A stretch of 64,000 bases of DNA, taken from contig NZ_MPHJ01000005.1 in NCBI RefSeq assembly GCF_001957125.1, positions 248,001 to 312,000 on the forward strand. The letters run 5' to 3'. The notes under the pieces were generated by a model. That model was not told where the DNA came from. It saw nothing but the letters and a program-made list of their open reading frames with translations, and did no database searches. Every line of letters starts with the position of its first letter. Position 1 is the stretch's first letter. The position numbers and the translations under genes were made by a program. This DNA is from Shewanella sp. UCD-KL12. GTDB taxonomy: Bacteria > Pseudomonadota > Gammaproteobacteria > Enterobacterales > Shewanellaceae. Below, piece by piece: positions 8,602-17,815 of the stretch.

Positions 8602-9696
8602 CTAAACTGGTGAGACTCGCTGCACCTGTTTGATCCAACCCGTTGGGCCTTCAAGCTTACCTTTTTGAATATCAGTCAACACCTGATACAGACGACGCGT
8701 ATTGTCACCCACCTGGCCATCACCGACAGTAATGACTCTGTTATCTTCAAAAATGTATGAACCTACAGGTGAAACGACAGCCGCTGTCCCAAAACCACCT
8801 GCTTCAATAATTTCGCCCGACTCAACGTCTGCAATAAACTTATCTAGCATCACAGTCTCTTGGCGTACTTCACAACCAAGGAGCTCTCCAAGATCTAAAA
8901 TCGACTGAGAGGTTATTGATTTTAAAATGGTATCGGTGAACTTAGGAATGATCACTGTGCCATCTTTTAAGATATGGAAGTGGTTCATCGCACCCACCTC
9001 TTCAATCTGCTTATTGTTAGCATCAAGATACAATACTTGAGCTGCGCCATATTCAGCCGCTGCTTTACCCGCTTTTAATGACGCTGCATAGTTACCCGCA
9101 GCTTTTGATGAACCGGTACCACCTGAAACTGCACGGTGAAAACGTTCACTGATAAGCAATCTAATCGCCTTATCGAAACCGTCAGCATAGTAAGGGCCGC
9201 TAGGGCTCAAAATGACACAGAAGGTGTACTGCTCACTGGGACTAACAGATAATCTGTCTTCAGTGGCAAAGATAAACGGACGAATATAGAGGCAGGCGTC
9301 TTCCTGCATTGGGAACCAAAGTCTATCAACATCTATCAGGGCGTTAATCGCCTCAATCTGTATGTCCTCGTCTAGACCTGGGATACAGATAATATCGGCA
9401 GATTGGTTGAGGCGCTCAGCATTTTTATCTAAGCGGAACGTATAGATCTCACCATCATCGTGCCTAAACGCTTTCGCGCCTTCAAACACAGACTGACCGT
9501 AGTGCAGTGCAATAGCACCAGGAGCGACCTCGAAAGGTCCATAAGGGACAACTCTTGGATCACGCCACTCCCCATCGCGATAATCCATTAAAAACATATG
9601 ATCAGTTCTGAGATTACCGAATCCCACATTAGTTTCAGGCTCGAACTGTTCAGTACGGCGCTCAGACGCAGGTTTTAAATTATAGTTTATTTGCAT
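8602..9696 (-). CDS. ilvE: Branched-chain amino acid aminotransferase
   Basis: A 364-residue fold-type IV PLP aminotransferase that interconverts leucine, isoleucine and valine with their 2-oxo acids. The length and motifs match the longer, eukaryote-like class (GQSVFEGAKAFR, SSKAAGNYAASLKAG with the likely PLP lysine, EEVGAMNHFHI, EAGGFGTAAVVSPVG). The start at 9696 has a good ribosome site (AAGGTGG about 7 nt upstream on this strand). It is a lone gene with no other ilv genes adjacent, and it shares a terminator with the convergent cyclic di-GMP gene. Confidence 0.92.
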   Translation of the reverse strand: MQINYNLKPASERRTEQFEPETNVGFGNLRTDHMFLMDYRDGEWRDPRVVPYGPFEVAPGAIALHYGQSVFEGAKAFRHDDGEIYTFRLDKNAERLNQSADIICIPGLDEDIQIEAINALIDVDRLWFPMQEDACLYIRPFIFATEDRLSVSPSEQYTFCVILSPSGPYYADGFDKAIRLLISERFHRAVSGGTGSSKAAGNYAASLKAGKAAAEYGAAQVLYLDANNKQIEEVGAMNHFHILKDGTVIIPKFTDTILKSITSQSILDLGELLGCEVRQETVMLDKFIADVESGEIIEAGGFGTAAVVSPVGSYIFEDNRVITVGDGQVGDNTRRLYQVLTDIQKGKLEGPTGWIKQVQRVSPV

Positions 9697-10281
9697 TGCA
9701 TACCACCTTGATTACTGAATAAGCAGCCTATGGATGCAAGCCTATAAAGTCAAGAAGTAAGGGCGTGACAATGCAGTGGTCCAGCCTTATGTGCGCATCA
9801 AGTTTTTCACTCTTTAACCCTGTTTATCCGCACAAGTAATAACCCATCACCTTTCAAACTATTCGACTTTGCTAGCATGATTGCAAGTTAGCTTTTGCCA
9901 CCAGCGAATACATTCGCAACTAGCACCCAACTCACTGCATCAAACAAAGTAACTATTACTAAGCTTTGTGATTCACGTCATAGAAACATTACAACAATAA
10001 TTGTTAACCCAATATAAAATTCACTTCACATTTTTTTAGTTACCAACCCGACATAAAATTAGCGATAAAACTTAATCCAGACTCCCCCGAAATAGGATTT
10101 AGCTCATAGGCTCATACCCCGAAACCCTATCGTGCTAGCTCAAGGTATAGCGACTCGCCATAACAGTTAATAAATAGCCCATTAGTAAATAGCCAATTAT
10201 CTCAGAGTGTGGCAAGCCACTGACCCTGATTTGAGCTTATACAACTGATCCAAAAAATAAAATAGTAATAATAAATAGGTA
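9697..10281. other. Gene-free interval between ilvE and a porin, with a CRP-like site
   Basis: This 585-bp divergent interval holds no convincing ORF or stable terminator. The only distinct signal is TGTGA-N6-TCATA at 9967-9982, nine of ten core bases of a CRP site, about 300 bp before the porin start. The AT-rich part before the porin probably holds its promoter. Confidence 0.4.
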
Positions 10282-11424
10282 ATGATGATGAGAAGAACCA
10301 CCCAATTTGTGTTGTCGATGGTGGCAACAGCAATAGCACTTTCAAGCTCTGTAACTTATGCAGAAGAGCAGGAAGATGGCATCAATATTGGCGGTGCAGT
10401 ACGCGTTAACTACGCTTATAAAGAGTACGATGAAGCCTCAAAAAACAAGGGCGGTGACTTCACCTTCGATATTGCCGCAATTAAGTTTGATGGCAAGCTT
10501 GGAGACTGGGGCTTAGCCGCTGAGTACCGTTTCACCTCAAGCACTGACTTCATTAAATATGGTTACGGGTTTTACGACATCGACCCCCAGTGGCAGTTAC
10601 AACTTGGTATCACTAAGGTGCCATTTGGTAACCGTGAGTTTATCTCAAACAGCTTTTGGTTTGGTCTACCTTACTACTTAGGCTTCGAAGATGATCACGA
10701 TATGGGAGTTAAAGCGGTTTACGAAAACAATGGCTGGCATACTGATCTGGCTTTCTTCAAAAATGCGGAATATGGCCCTACTGAAAACAAGCGTTACGCA
10801 ACTGACCTATACACAGGCGTCATTGCAGCTAGCGGTATCGAGTATCACAACGAAGAAACCAACCAATTCAACCTGCGCCAAACTTATACCGCAGAATATG
10901 AGGGTGGCTCTACTACACTAGGTGGCTCAGTGCAGTATGGTCAGATCTATAACAGCAAAACCGGCAACAATGGCGACCGTTACGCGGTAGCACTACACCT
11001 AGACAGCAGTTACCAAGGCTGGAACTTACAACTACAAGCAATGCAGTATGAATATGACGCGGCAGATGCCGTCGATGCGAACAAGATCGCGGTCTCGGTC
11101 GTCAGCTGGCAATATGAGATCGCTACCAAAGGTCAGGTCTATAGCGTAAATTTAGCTAAGAGTTTCCCGACCAACTGGGGTAGCTACAAGATATATAATG
11201 ACTTTGGTTTGATGACGCCAGATGTAGCAGACAGTGATTATGATGACAGCTTACAAAATGTCACCGGCGTCGCTTTTGCTGCAGGCCCTACCTACACCAT
11301 GTTCGATGTGATCTTAGGTAAAAATATGACCTTCTCAACCGCTAACAATGATCATGTCGGTCTGCCAGAAAATGGGGATGACTGGGATCTTAGGGTCAAT
11401 GTTAACTTTGGTTACTATTTCTAG
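10282..11424 (+). CDS. Outer-membrane porin-like beta barrel
   Basis: A 380-residue protein with a signal peptide (cleavage probably after YAEE or nearby), alternating aromatic beta strands throughout and a C-terminal phenylalanine (FGYYF), the usual barrel assembly signal. The N-terminal strand pattern (GGAVRVNYAYKEY, GKLGDWGLAAEYRF, QLQLGITKVPFG) resembles phosphate- or carbohydrate-selective porins, but no substrate can be named. Three consecutive ATG codons (10282, 10285, 10288) make the exact start uncertain; AGGTA just upstream fits the second or third. A long upstream region and a following terminator suggest a single regulated gene. Confidence 0.8.
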   Translation: MMMRRTTQFVLSMVATAIALSSSVTYAEEQEDGINIGGAVRVNYAYKEYDEASKNKGGDFTFDIAAIKFDGKLGDWGLAAEYRFTSSTDFIKYGYGFYDIDPQWQLQLGITKVPFGNREFISNSFWFGLPYYLGFEDDHDMGVKAVYENNGWHTDLAFFKNAEYGPTENKRYATDLYTGVIAASGIEYHNEETNQFNLRQTYTAEYEGGSTTLGGSVQYGQIYNSKTGNNGDRYAVALHLDSSYQGWNLQLQAMQYEYDAADAVDANKIAVSVVSWQYEIATKGQVYSVNLAKSFPTNWGSYKIYNDFGLMTPDVADSDYDDSLQNVTGVAFAAGPTYTMFDVILGKNMTFSTANNDHVGLPENGDDWDLRVNVNFGYYF

Positions 11425-11448
11425 CCATCACAATTAGCATGTTTACTC

Positions 11449-11477
11449 AGGCCTTCGACACTCGTCGTAGGCCTTTA
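11449..11477. terminator. Terminator hairpin between convergent envelope genes
   Basis: An 11-bp stem with one mismatch (11449-11459 with 11464-11474), ACTC loop, then TTT on the plus strand. It sits between the porin and the convergent Omp85 gene. Confidence 0.6.
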
Positions 11478-11489
11478 AAAATAAGGGCT

Positions 11490-12689
11490 TTAGAACGCCT
11501 CGTTGACGTTAAAGTAGAAGCCAGAATCACCATCGCCAAAGCCCATATCTAGCCTAAGATTCACATTAGGCTTAACTTCAAAGCGATAGCCAATACCAAC
11601 ATTGGGTAAGATCTCATCTGAGCTAAACTCACTGACTTTATCCGCCACCGTACCGACTCCTGCCCAAAACACCATACCGTTTCTGCCAGGTAGGTTGAGT
11701 CGATATTCAGCCTGAGTCAGTAGCATCTGTTTATCGCGATAACGCCCTGATGTGTACCCCCTTAAATGCCCGCCGCCTCCTAGCTTAGAGAGCTTATCCC
11801 ACGGCACATCACCTTGTGTAAATCGACCGTGAAGTTGCCAAGCAATCACATTGCCACTACGGCCGACAGGCAGATATTCACTATAAAGGAAACTCTGTGA
11901 CTCGAAATCAGTTTTACCGCCTAAGGCTTGACGATACCAGGCTGCATCTAACTGTAAAACACGCCCTTTTGATGGGTTGAGCACAGTGTCACGGGTATCG
12001 TAATTGATCATTACATTGACACCGACACTTCTCGAATCCTGAGCTAATATATCGGTATCAATATCTGACTCTAACAGCTCGATACTGCTCGCTTGTGCGT
12101 AGCTAAAATCAAAACCTGCGCCGATAAAGCTGGTCTCAGATAATCGCTCCAGCCACATAGGCCTGACTGAGAACTGCCTATTATTGAAGTCGCTACGGTT
12201 GTCATCATCATAATTATCTTGATAACCCACGCCATAGAAAACATCCGGTGCATCGGCAATTTCAGCATCCAGATAGAACCTACGCTGATCTTGATGCAGG
12301 AAGGTCTTGTTCGCTATGGTGACACCGAGGGCACCATTGGTCGAAGCGAAGCCATTTATCACCAATGACGATAGTTGAGTTTGCTTATCTTCGGGGTCGA
12401 CACGATAGAGGCCGACAGCAGATAGGCCAATACCGAGATCCATCTCAGGGTTGTAAAAGGGGCCAGGAAGAAAACTAAAGTCGATCAGCTTATCTGGGTC
12501 AAACTCGCCATCTGCACCTAAGTTATTCAGGAAGTTATCTATCCAACTAAGTTCATCCTCAGGCACTGACTGATTAGCTTTTTCAAGCTTAGCTTCCGCT
12601 TCGTTATCAGCTTCCTCTGCAACAACCGAAAATGTCAGTAGCAGGGTAAGGATAATAAAAGGAGACGAAAACCTGTTAGCTTTCAACAT
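11490..12689 (-). CDS. Omp85/BamA-type surface antigen barrel without clear POTRA
   Basis: A 399-residue protein with a signal peptide and a C-terminal Omp85 barrel (Bac_surface_Ag type). Seen motifs are YDTRDTVLNPSKG, GGGGHLRGYTSGRYRDK (the conserved RGY motif of Omp85 barrels) and LLTQAEYRLN. The N-terminal part before the barrel is short (about 25-75) and acidic, so I see no normal POTRA domain. Its start overlaps the stop of the DUF4056-like gene by one base (TAATG), so translation is coupled. Third and last gene of an envelope operon starting at 14889. A role in translocation or lipid handling is possible, but nothing in the sequence shows the substrate. Confidence 0.85.
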   Translation of the reverse strand: MLKANRFSSPFIILTLLLTFSVVAEEADNEAEAKLEKANQSVPEDELSWIDNFLNNLGADGEFDPDKLIDFSFLPGPFYNPEMDLGIGLSAVGLYRVDPEDKQTQLSSLVINGFASTNGALGVTIANKTFLHQDQRRFYLDAEIADAPDVFYGVGYQDNYDDDNRSDFNNRQFSVRPMWLERLSETSFIGAGFDFSYAQASSIELLESDIDTDILAQDSRSVGVNVMINYDTRDTVLNPSKGRVLQLDAAWYRQALGGKTDFESQSFLYSEYLPVGRSGNVIAWQLHGRFTQGDVPWDKLSKLGGGGHLRGYTSGRYRDKQMLLTQAEYRLNLPGRNGMVFWAGVGTVADKVSEFSSDEILPNVGIGYRFEVKPNVNLRLDMGFGDGDSGFYFNVNEAF

Positions 12690-13951
12690 TAGTTCGCTCC
12701 TCGCTGGTGAGCGTCTAGCTCCATACGATCGACTTGGGCATCATACTCAGCGATCTCTTTGAAAGACTCACTCGTAAAGCCATTGATCCACAGCGCTTCT
12801 GGAATATGGCTAAAGCTTGCCTGATATTTACCTGCAACAAATAGCCACTGCTGAGCAACCTTATCAATCTCTACCCCATGAATAACAGAAGGAAGAGAGA
12901 GTGGTTTAGCAGGCTCACTCATCGCCAGCAAGCCGGATAATTGCTCGCGCTGAGTGGATTGTTCAATCAAATCTGTGTCTACCAAGTAGGGAGCTTGATC
13001 ATCGCCTAAATCATAGTGGCGCAATAACAGCATATATTTGCTCGGTAGTGCTTCACGAGAATCCCACCAGTGCCCATCAATCACATCAAACAGGGCGTTG
13101 GTCTGCGCTTTAGACACTGGACGCAACCAAGCTAATGACGCATTTAACCAGCTGGTCATATGTTGGTTGTATAACTCCCGATTCATGGTCAGGTTATTAC
13201 TTAGCAGTGCAGTGGCAATCTTAGCGCCTAACATATTGGAGTAGAGATCTTCAGGCGAATAGGCTGATACCTCTTCAGACCAAGGCACCCAAGTACGATA
13301 GCCATGCCACTGTGCGACTTCATGGGCTTCTGCCATAAAATATGCAAGGCGCGCCGCCATATTAGCCGCAACCTCCTGTCGCTGCTTAACGCTCAGATGA
13401 CTCACGTCAAATGCAGATAACTGGATATGCCTAGGGCCTATCTCCACAGGCAAGTCTATACGTGCTTCCTGTCCAAGTTTGCTATAGATTTTATAGAAGA
13501 GCGCCACGGCATTGTCGGCAGTATCTCTTACATGTGCCAAGTCGATAAAGCCACCTAGCTGGGTATACAGAATGCCATTGTTCTCGCCGCCACGGCGGCC
13601 ATTTGGCGTGGCTTTTTGATGACTAAATGTACCAGCCTCATAAGCATGAGGGCCGATATCTTCTAAATTTATCGTATTAGACAAGCGGTAAAAAGGCACA
13701 GGGACTGAAGCCACTGTCACCTTTTGTGAATTGCCAAAAGCACAGCAGGGCCTTACTGCCTTTGGCATTCCCGCATTAGCAAACTCATGCAGCTCTACTT
13801 CATTCATGGTGGCCGAGTCAGGTTTATCATCCAATGCCGCACCGATGGCTAAGTCTGTAGGGGTGGCTCTGATCTGCCAGTCGTTACTGCTACAGCCCGT
13901 AATCAAGGCGATAAAGATGACTACACTCAGTGATGTTAGGCTGTTTTTCAT
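12689..13951 (-). CDS. DUF4056-like lipoprotein
   Basis: A 420-residue protein with a clear lipoprotein signal (LITGC, Cys20). The body has conserved-looking motifs, RPCCAFG near 68, GGFIDLAHVRDTAD near 130 and EAHEVAQWHGYRTW near 210, that I associate with DUF4056, a family of unknown function; this is from memory and should be checked. The His/Glu-rich HEVAQWHG stretch could bind metal. TAATG overlaps at both ends tie it to the upstream barrel gene and downstream Omp85 gene, so the three products are probably made in fixed ratio and work together at the outer membrane. Confidence 0.7.
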   Translation of the reverse strand: MKNSLTSLSVVIFIALITGCSSNDWQIRATPTDLAIGAALDDKPDSATMNEVELHEFANAGMPKAVRPCCAFGNSQKVTVASVPVPFYRLSNTINLEDIGPHAYEAGTFSHQKATPNGRRGGENNGILYTQLGGFIDLAHVRDTADNAVALFYKIYSKLGQEARIDLPVEIGPRHIQLSAFDVSHLSVKQRQEVAANMAARLAYFMAEAHEVAQWHGYRTWVPWSEEVSAYSPEDLYSNMLGAKIATALLSNNLTMNRELYNQHMTSWLNASLAWLRPVSKAQTNALFDVIDGHWWDSREALPSKYMLLLRHYDLGDDQAPYLVDTDLIEQSTQREQLSGLLAMSEPAKPLSLPSVIHGVEIDKVAQQWLFVAGKYQASFSHIPEALWINGFTSESFKEIAEYDAQVDRMELDAHQRGAN

Positions 13952-14889
13952 TAGAATCTATACCCGACACTTAACATGCCACTGGTGCGAGTGCCAAAAC
14001 CAATCTCTAGCAAGAGGTCGATATGTTTATTAATTGAGATCTGGCCACCGACTAGGCCGTTCCATTTGTCTTCTAGATGCTGGTTTACTTCAAATTTACC
14101 ACCTGATAGAAAATCAAATTCGTTACCTATGCCGATATCATGCAGGTAACCGCTAAAGGTTTGCTCTACGTTTTGGTACATAGCACCAAACCAGATCTGC
14201 ATATCGTTATTGCCATTTTGGAAACGGTAACCAGCTCGAGGAGATACGACTATGGTACTGATCTCACCATCGAGGATATCCAAGTTAGTGTTGGTGTAAT
14301 TCACATCTAACAAGGCAAACCAGTTGCCAATACCACCCACTAAGGTGCCACCAACGCCATAGGTTAATCCTTTGAAATTCAATTCAAAATCGAAAGGTTC
14401 TGATTGAATATTGCATGGATTAAACTGGCAATATAAAGGTGGAAGAATCGATGACAGATCCGCATCAACTTGAACATTGGCTACACTACTGCCTTCTGTA
14501 TGACCGAGCACAGCATAGAGATTAAGAAATGGCAGCAACCAAACGTCACCACGCAGCGTCAATGTTTGCGAATCTTGCAGCGCCTCAGAGCCTGTGATCG
14601 ACAACATATCATCGATAGCCCCTAAGCCTGAAAAGCTAACCGAATCGACCACCAGAGGTTGATCCATCGTCATATAGGTCATGCTGAGGCCATAAGGTTT
14701 TGGCAACTCGTGACCTAAGTCTATCGCTTCTTGAGCCCAGATAGGCAAGGCTCTATTGTACTTTGTGTCAGCACTTTCGCGTTCGATAAGCTGCTTGTCT
14801 TCATCGCTATTTTCAATCGCGATCACTGAAAAAACAGTGAGTAGCCCGAGAAACAAGGCCACTCCCCTTTGAATAGAGTGGTTGAACAT
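13951..14889 (-). CDS. Secreted outer-membrane barrel protein of unknown function
   Basis: A 312-residue protein that I do not recognise by name. It begins with a hydrophobic signal segment (about 10-24) and contains many amphipathic beta strands, glycine-aromatic turns and a final SVGYRF, so it is probably an outer-membrane barrel. Two cysteines (in LYCQFNPCNI) may form a disulfide. It is the first gene of a three-gene operon: its stop overlaps the next start (TAATG). Three palindromes at 14968-15026 lie 80-137 bp upstream and probably contain its regulatory sites. Confidence 0.7.
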   Translation of the reverse strand: MFNHSIQRGVALFLGLLTVFSVIAIENSDEDKQLIERESADTKYNRALPIWAQEAIDLGHELPKPYGLSMTYMTMDQPLVVDSVSFSGLGAIDDMLSITGSEALQDSQTLTLRGDVWLLPFLNLYAVLGHTEGSSVANVQVDADLSSILPPLYCQFNPCNIQSEPFDFELNFKGLTYGVGGTLVGGIGNWFALLDVNYTNTNLDILDGEISTIVVSPRAGYRFQNGNNDMQIWFGAMYQNVEQTFSGYLHDIGIGNEFDFLSGGKFEVNQHLEDKWNGLVGGQISINKHIDLLLEIGFGTRTSGMLSVGYRF

Positions 14890-14967
14890 AATGAGATTTA
14901 ACCTATTTAAATCGATTGCACTCAGCAGCTTAAGTGGCTGAGCATCGATGAGTGTTCTATAAATTGA

Positions 14968-15026
14968 GCTAACTTTTGTTAGCGAGTTTTGTCTAAGACA
15001 AATGAAAATGAATGAGCATTCATTTT
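14968..15026. promoter_or_regulatory. Three adjacent perfect palindromes upstream of the envelope operon
   Basis: GCTAAC-tttt-GTTAGC (14968-14983), TTTGTCT-a-AGACAAA (14988-15002) and AAAATGAATG-ag-CATTCATTTT (15005-15026). The last has the shape of a TetR-family operator. They occupy most of the upstream region of the operon that starts at 14889. The rest of 14890-15198 shows no gene. Confidence 0.5.
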
Positions 15027-15198
15027 ATAGCGGCACTATGAAGCCAATCTGAAATGTTAAAAATAATAATTGCGAACTTTCAAATATGAGATTTACAGCA
15101 CATTAGCAATTTGAATCGTCAGGCAGGTACACTCGTTCAACAAATGTTTAATCCTTATGTGGTATCACCTCACAGCGAATAAAAGCACCCATCAGCCT

Positions 15199-16560
15199 CT
15201 ACGACTTAGCAGTAAATCCAGTCAGCGAGTCAAATGGGCCGCTCAGCTCTGTGTTCACGAGGGAGAAAGTTTCTTTGTGGATATGCCTCTTTAAGACGAT
15301 ATCTAGCATCAATGTTTGATCAGCTTTTATTAACTCATGCACGCTAATATCTTCACAGTGATACTCGGCGGCTTGATAATAACTAAAACCCGTATCGGGT
15401 CTGGCTATAATTTTAAAGCCTAATTTACCGTCGGCTATCTTGAGCAATTTACTTGAATCTAAATAGAGTGTGATGCAGTTACCATTCACACTGTTTTTCT
15501 GCTTATCTAACATAAATCCACTAGGTAGCTGGCCGGGGTGAAATGCCTTGCCACTAAGCAAAAATAGATCAAAGTCAGTCACTCTATGACCATGGTCATC
15601 GGTGACACGTACAACCAGCATGTTATAACTAGCCTTGCGCTTAACCATATTGGAGCGCTGCGCCATTAATTTCGACACTTGCTCATAATCACTAACAGAA
15701 TCCACTGACAAGCATTGTAAAATAGCACTTACGACAGGCTTTCTTGACGCATTTCGTTTAGTGACTGAGTTCATTATTCCCATCTTACTTTGACTATGGC
15801 TAGCTCTAGGAATAATCTCAAAAGCACAGGGCGTCGCCGTCTGTATACCTGCCTTCATTGCCAGCTGAGAAACACATTCACCGTTGAAGCTATTACACTG
15901 AGTATCTTGCTGATGTAACTTGAGATGAGTAAAGTTCATATTGGCGGAGGCAACCCGGACCACACCATCGGAGCCTTTCTCTGCGGTATAGCTATTCACA
16001 TAATCATATAAGGTTTTATCAATAGACTCCCCAGTCAGTACAAAGGGATAAGGGCCCGCTTCCCAGCTTTCCTGCTGAAGCCAGTGAGTATTCAACTCAT
16101 ACTGTCCATCACTGCCCAGCTCAAGCCAATCTAACACCTTCTGTCCGGGTTCAACGCCACTAAACCAAGAGGCTAGACGACTAATACGAGACTTTCCTAT
16201 CTGAGCTAACGCAGAGCCATGATTTGCTGGAGCGAGCATCACCAAATGCTGTATAGGACATAGGTTCATGTTCTCACTATCGAAAAAGCGCGCAAGCCAG
16301 TTACGGATAACAGGTCCACCTGTAGAGTGAGTAATAACAGAGAAGGTTTCCCCCTCTAGTTCCCTTAAACGAGCCGACTCAAAGGCAAAGGCAATATCAT
16401 CTAATGTCACCGCATCATTGAAACTAATATAGCGGCCTAGGTAGAGATGCTGGATTTCTAGGTTAAGATCATCACTAGCAAGTTTCATTAACGCTTCAGG
16501 TAGACCAGCATAAGTTTCCGTGTCTGTAACACTCCACCCATGAACGAAAACAAGCTTCAT
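15199..16560 (-). CDS. Alpha/beta hydrolase (esterase/lipase-like)
   Basis: A 453-residue protein with an alpha/beta hydrolase N-terminal half. VFVHGW (4-9) is the oxyanion strand and THSTGG (about 91-96) holds the likely nucleophile serine in an xHSxGG elbow, as in some triacylglycerol lipases and phospholipases. The C-terminal half (about 290-453) looks like a beta-rich accessory domain. No signal peptide is seen, so it may be cytoplasmic or exported by another route. It appears to be a single gene, separated from the downstream operon by about 300 bp. The substrate cannot be inferred. Confidence 0.75.
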   Translation of the reverse strand: MKLVFVHGWSVTDTETYAGLPEALMKLASDDLNLEIQHLYLGRYISFNDAVTLDDIAFAFESARLRELEGETFSVITHSTGGPVIRNWLARFFDSENMNLCPIQHLVMLAPANHGSALAQIGKSRISRLASWFSGVEPGQKVLDWLELGSDGQYELNTHWLQQESWEAGPYPFVLTGESIDKTLYDYVNSYTAEKGSDGVVRVASANMNFTHLKLHQQDTQCNSFNGECVSQLAMKAGIQTATPCAFEIIPRASHSQSKMGIMNSVTKRNASRKPVVSAILQCLSVDSVSDYEQVSKLMAQRSNMVKRKASYNMLVVRVTDDHGHRVTDFDLFLLSGKAFHPGQLPSGFMLDKQKNSVNGNCITLYLDSSKLLKIADGKLGFKIIARPDTGFSYYQAAEYHCEDISVHELIKADQTLMLDIVLKRHIHKETFSLVNTELSGPFDSLTGFTAKS

Positions 16561-16719
16561 AACGACCTCAATTAAACATAAATTTCAGTCACTTAATATA
16601 TCAACGCAGATAGAAAAAACAACGTTTATAGCGCTAAGAATAAATGTTTAGCAGGGCGATAAGACCCTATAGCCGACGGTAAAAGCCAATGAAACACAGA
16701 CGATTAATAATAAATTAAT

Positions 16720-16753
16720 ATTCAGTTAAGGTTCAGCCTGCTTCACATAATAT
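16720..16753 (+). promoter_or_regulatory. Promoter with 11-nt-spaced direct repeats, barrel gene 1
   Basis: ATTCAG (16720-16725) and GTTCAG (16731-16736), start-to-start distance 11, then 11 bp to a TAATAT box (16748-16753) and a shared ATGCCCTCAACGAAA tract. This is the geometry of an OmpR/PhoB-family activator site replacing the -35 box. The same arrangement occurs before the paralogue. Confidence 0.55.
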
Positions 16754-16794
16754 GCCCTCAACGAAACATACTTACCCTAAATGAGAGCACTTTT

Positions 16795-17418
16795 ATGAGT
16801 ACCCCAACTAGAAATAAAACGGTAATAATTGCAGCCCTAATCACCTCTGCGATCTCAATGCCAACCATGGCAGCTGATTGGTTTGTCGGTGGTGGTGTCG
16901 GTGCACAGCAAAATGGTTATGAAAAAGAGGTCACCGGTGGAGCTAGCATCCCTGAAAACTCACCAATCACATCGACCAGTGAAGAGAATGAGTTTTATAT
17001 GATACGCGCCGGCGCATACCTCGATGATAATAATCGTATGTACGGAACGTACTCATACAATGCTGACGATAGCACCAGTCAACAAAGCTTCATCATCTCT
17101 TATGACTACTTAGTTCCACTGGGTAGCAGTAAACTAAATTGGTTTATCGGCGCCTCGGCAGGTGGCAACCATGTGAGTCCAGAGGCTGATAATATGAGCT
17201 CAGGCAATAACTTCGTCTGGGGTGGTCAAACAGGTATCATTTTCAATATTACTGAAAATCTCAGCACTGAACTCGGTTACCGCTATCTCGATCAAGATTA
17301 CTCAGTAAGTAACGCACCGGATGAGCCAGTGGCCACGCCAAAAGCGACAAGTGAAGTCACAACTCTGTCGGCAACGGATTCTCAACAAGTTTACCTAAGT
17401 GTAGATTACCGCTTCTAA
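16795..17418 (+). CDS. Small outer-membrane beta-barrel protein, paralogue 1
   Basis: A 207-residue protein with a cleavable signal (ending MPTMAA), then an eight-strand-sized barrel with DWFVGGGVGAQQNGY at the start, KLNWFIGASAGGNHVSP in the middle, LSTELGYRYLDQDY and a terminal SVDYRF. It resembles the OmpA/Ail-like porin family group. The next gene (17816-18427) is a close paralogue in tandem, with the same motifs and a promoter of the same design. The function is unknown; such proteins are often made under membrane or antimicrobial stress. Confidence 0.85.
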   Translation: MSTPTRNKTVIIAALITSAISMPTMAADWFVGGGVGAQQNGYEKEVTGGASIPENSPITSTSEENEFYMIRAGAYLDDNNRMYGTYSYNADDSTSQQSFIISYDYLVPLGSSKLNWFIGASAGGNHVSPEADNMSSGNNFVWGGQTGIIFNITENLSTELGYRYLDQDYSVSNAPDEPVATPKATSEVTTLSATDSQQVYLSVDYRF

Positions 17419-17815
17419 TTTCCAGCAAACTCATCAGGTTAATAATCTTCCCGAGATTTAGCCTGATGGCATCATCGTCTAGCCCAATAATTAGTGGCTA
17501 GGCGATATGCTGCACTCTGATTAACAAAAAATTAGACTTTACTAAAAGACTACCTATCCCACGTCCAATCCCGCTCGTACCAAGCGTTAGCTCAAGATAC
17601 CTACTCTTATATCAAAAGCATTAGGAACTCCGTTCCGTTATGTCATTCAGTTATTGTTCAGACTCATCGGATTAGTATGCCCTCAACGAAAACCGAATGA
17701 CTTAAATTTAAGTCGCTTAAATCTAAGACGCTAAGCCCAATCCTTTTAAACAAGGAAAAAGAGCCAAAGCGACTCACATTTAAGTCACAGTAATTTTAAA
17801 GAGTGAGAATATATT
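17419..17815 (+). other. Intergenic region between paralogous barrel genes
   Basis: Holds an inverted repeat CTAGCC/GGCTAG (17479-17501) that may end the first gene but lacks a T run, and the second copy of the direct-repeat promoter (17645-17678). No ORF with a ribosome site was seen. Confidence 0.5.
17645..17678 (+). promoter_or_regulatory. Promoter with 11-nt-spaced direct repeats, barrel gene 2
   Basis: ATTCAG (17645-17650), GTTCAG (17656-17661) and TAGTAT (17673-17678), followed by ATGCCCTCAACGAAA. All spacings equal those at 16720-16753, although the sequence between the boxes differs, so the spacing appears to be under selection. The leader to ATG 17816 is about 130 nt long. Confidence 0.55.
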
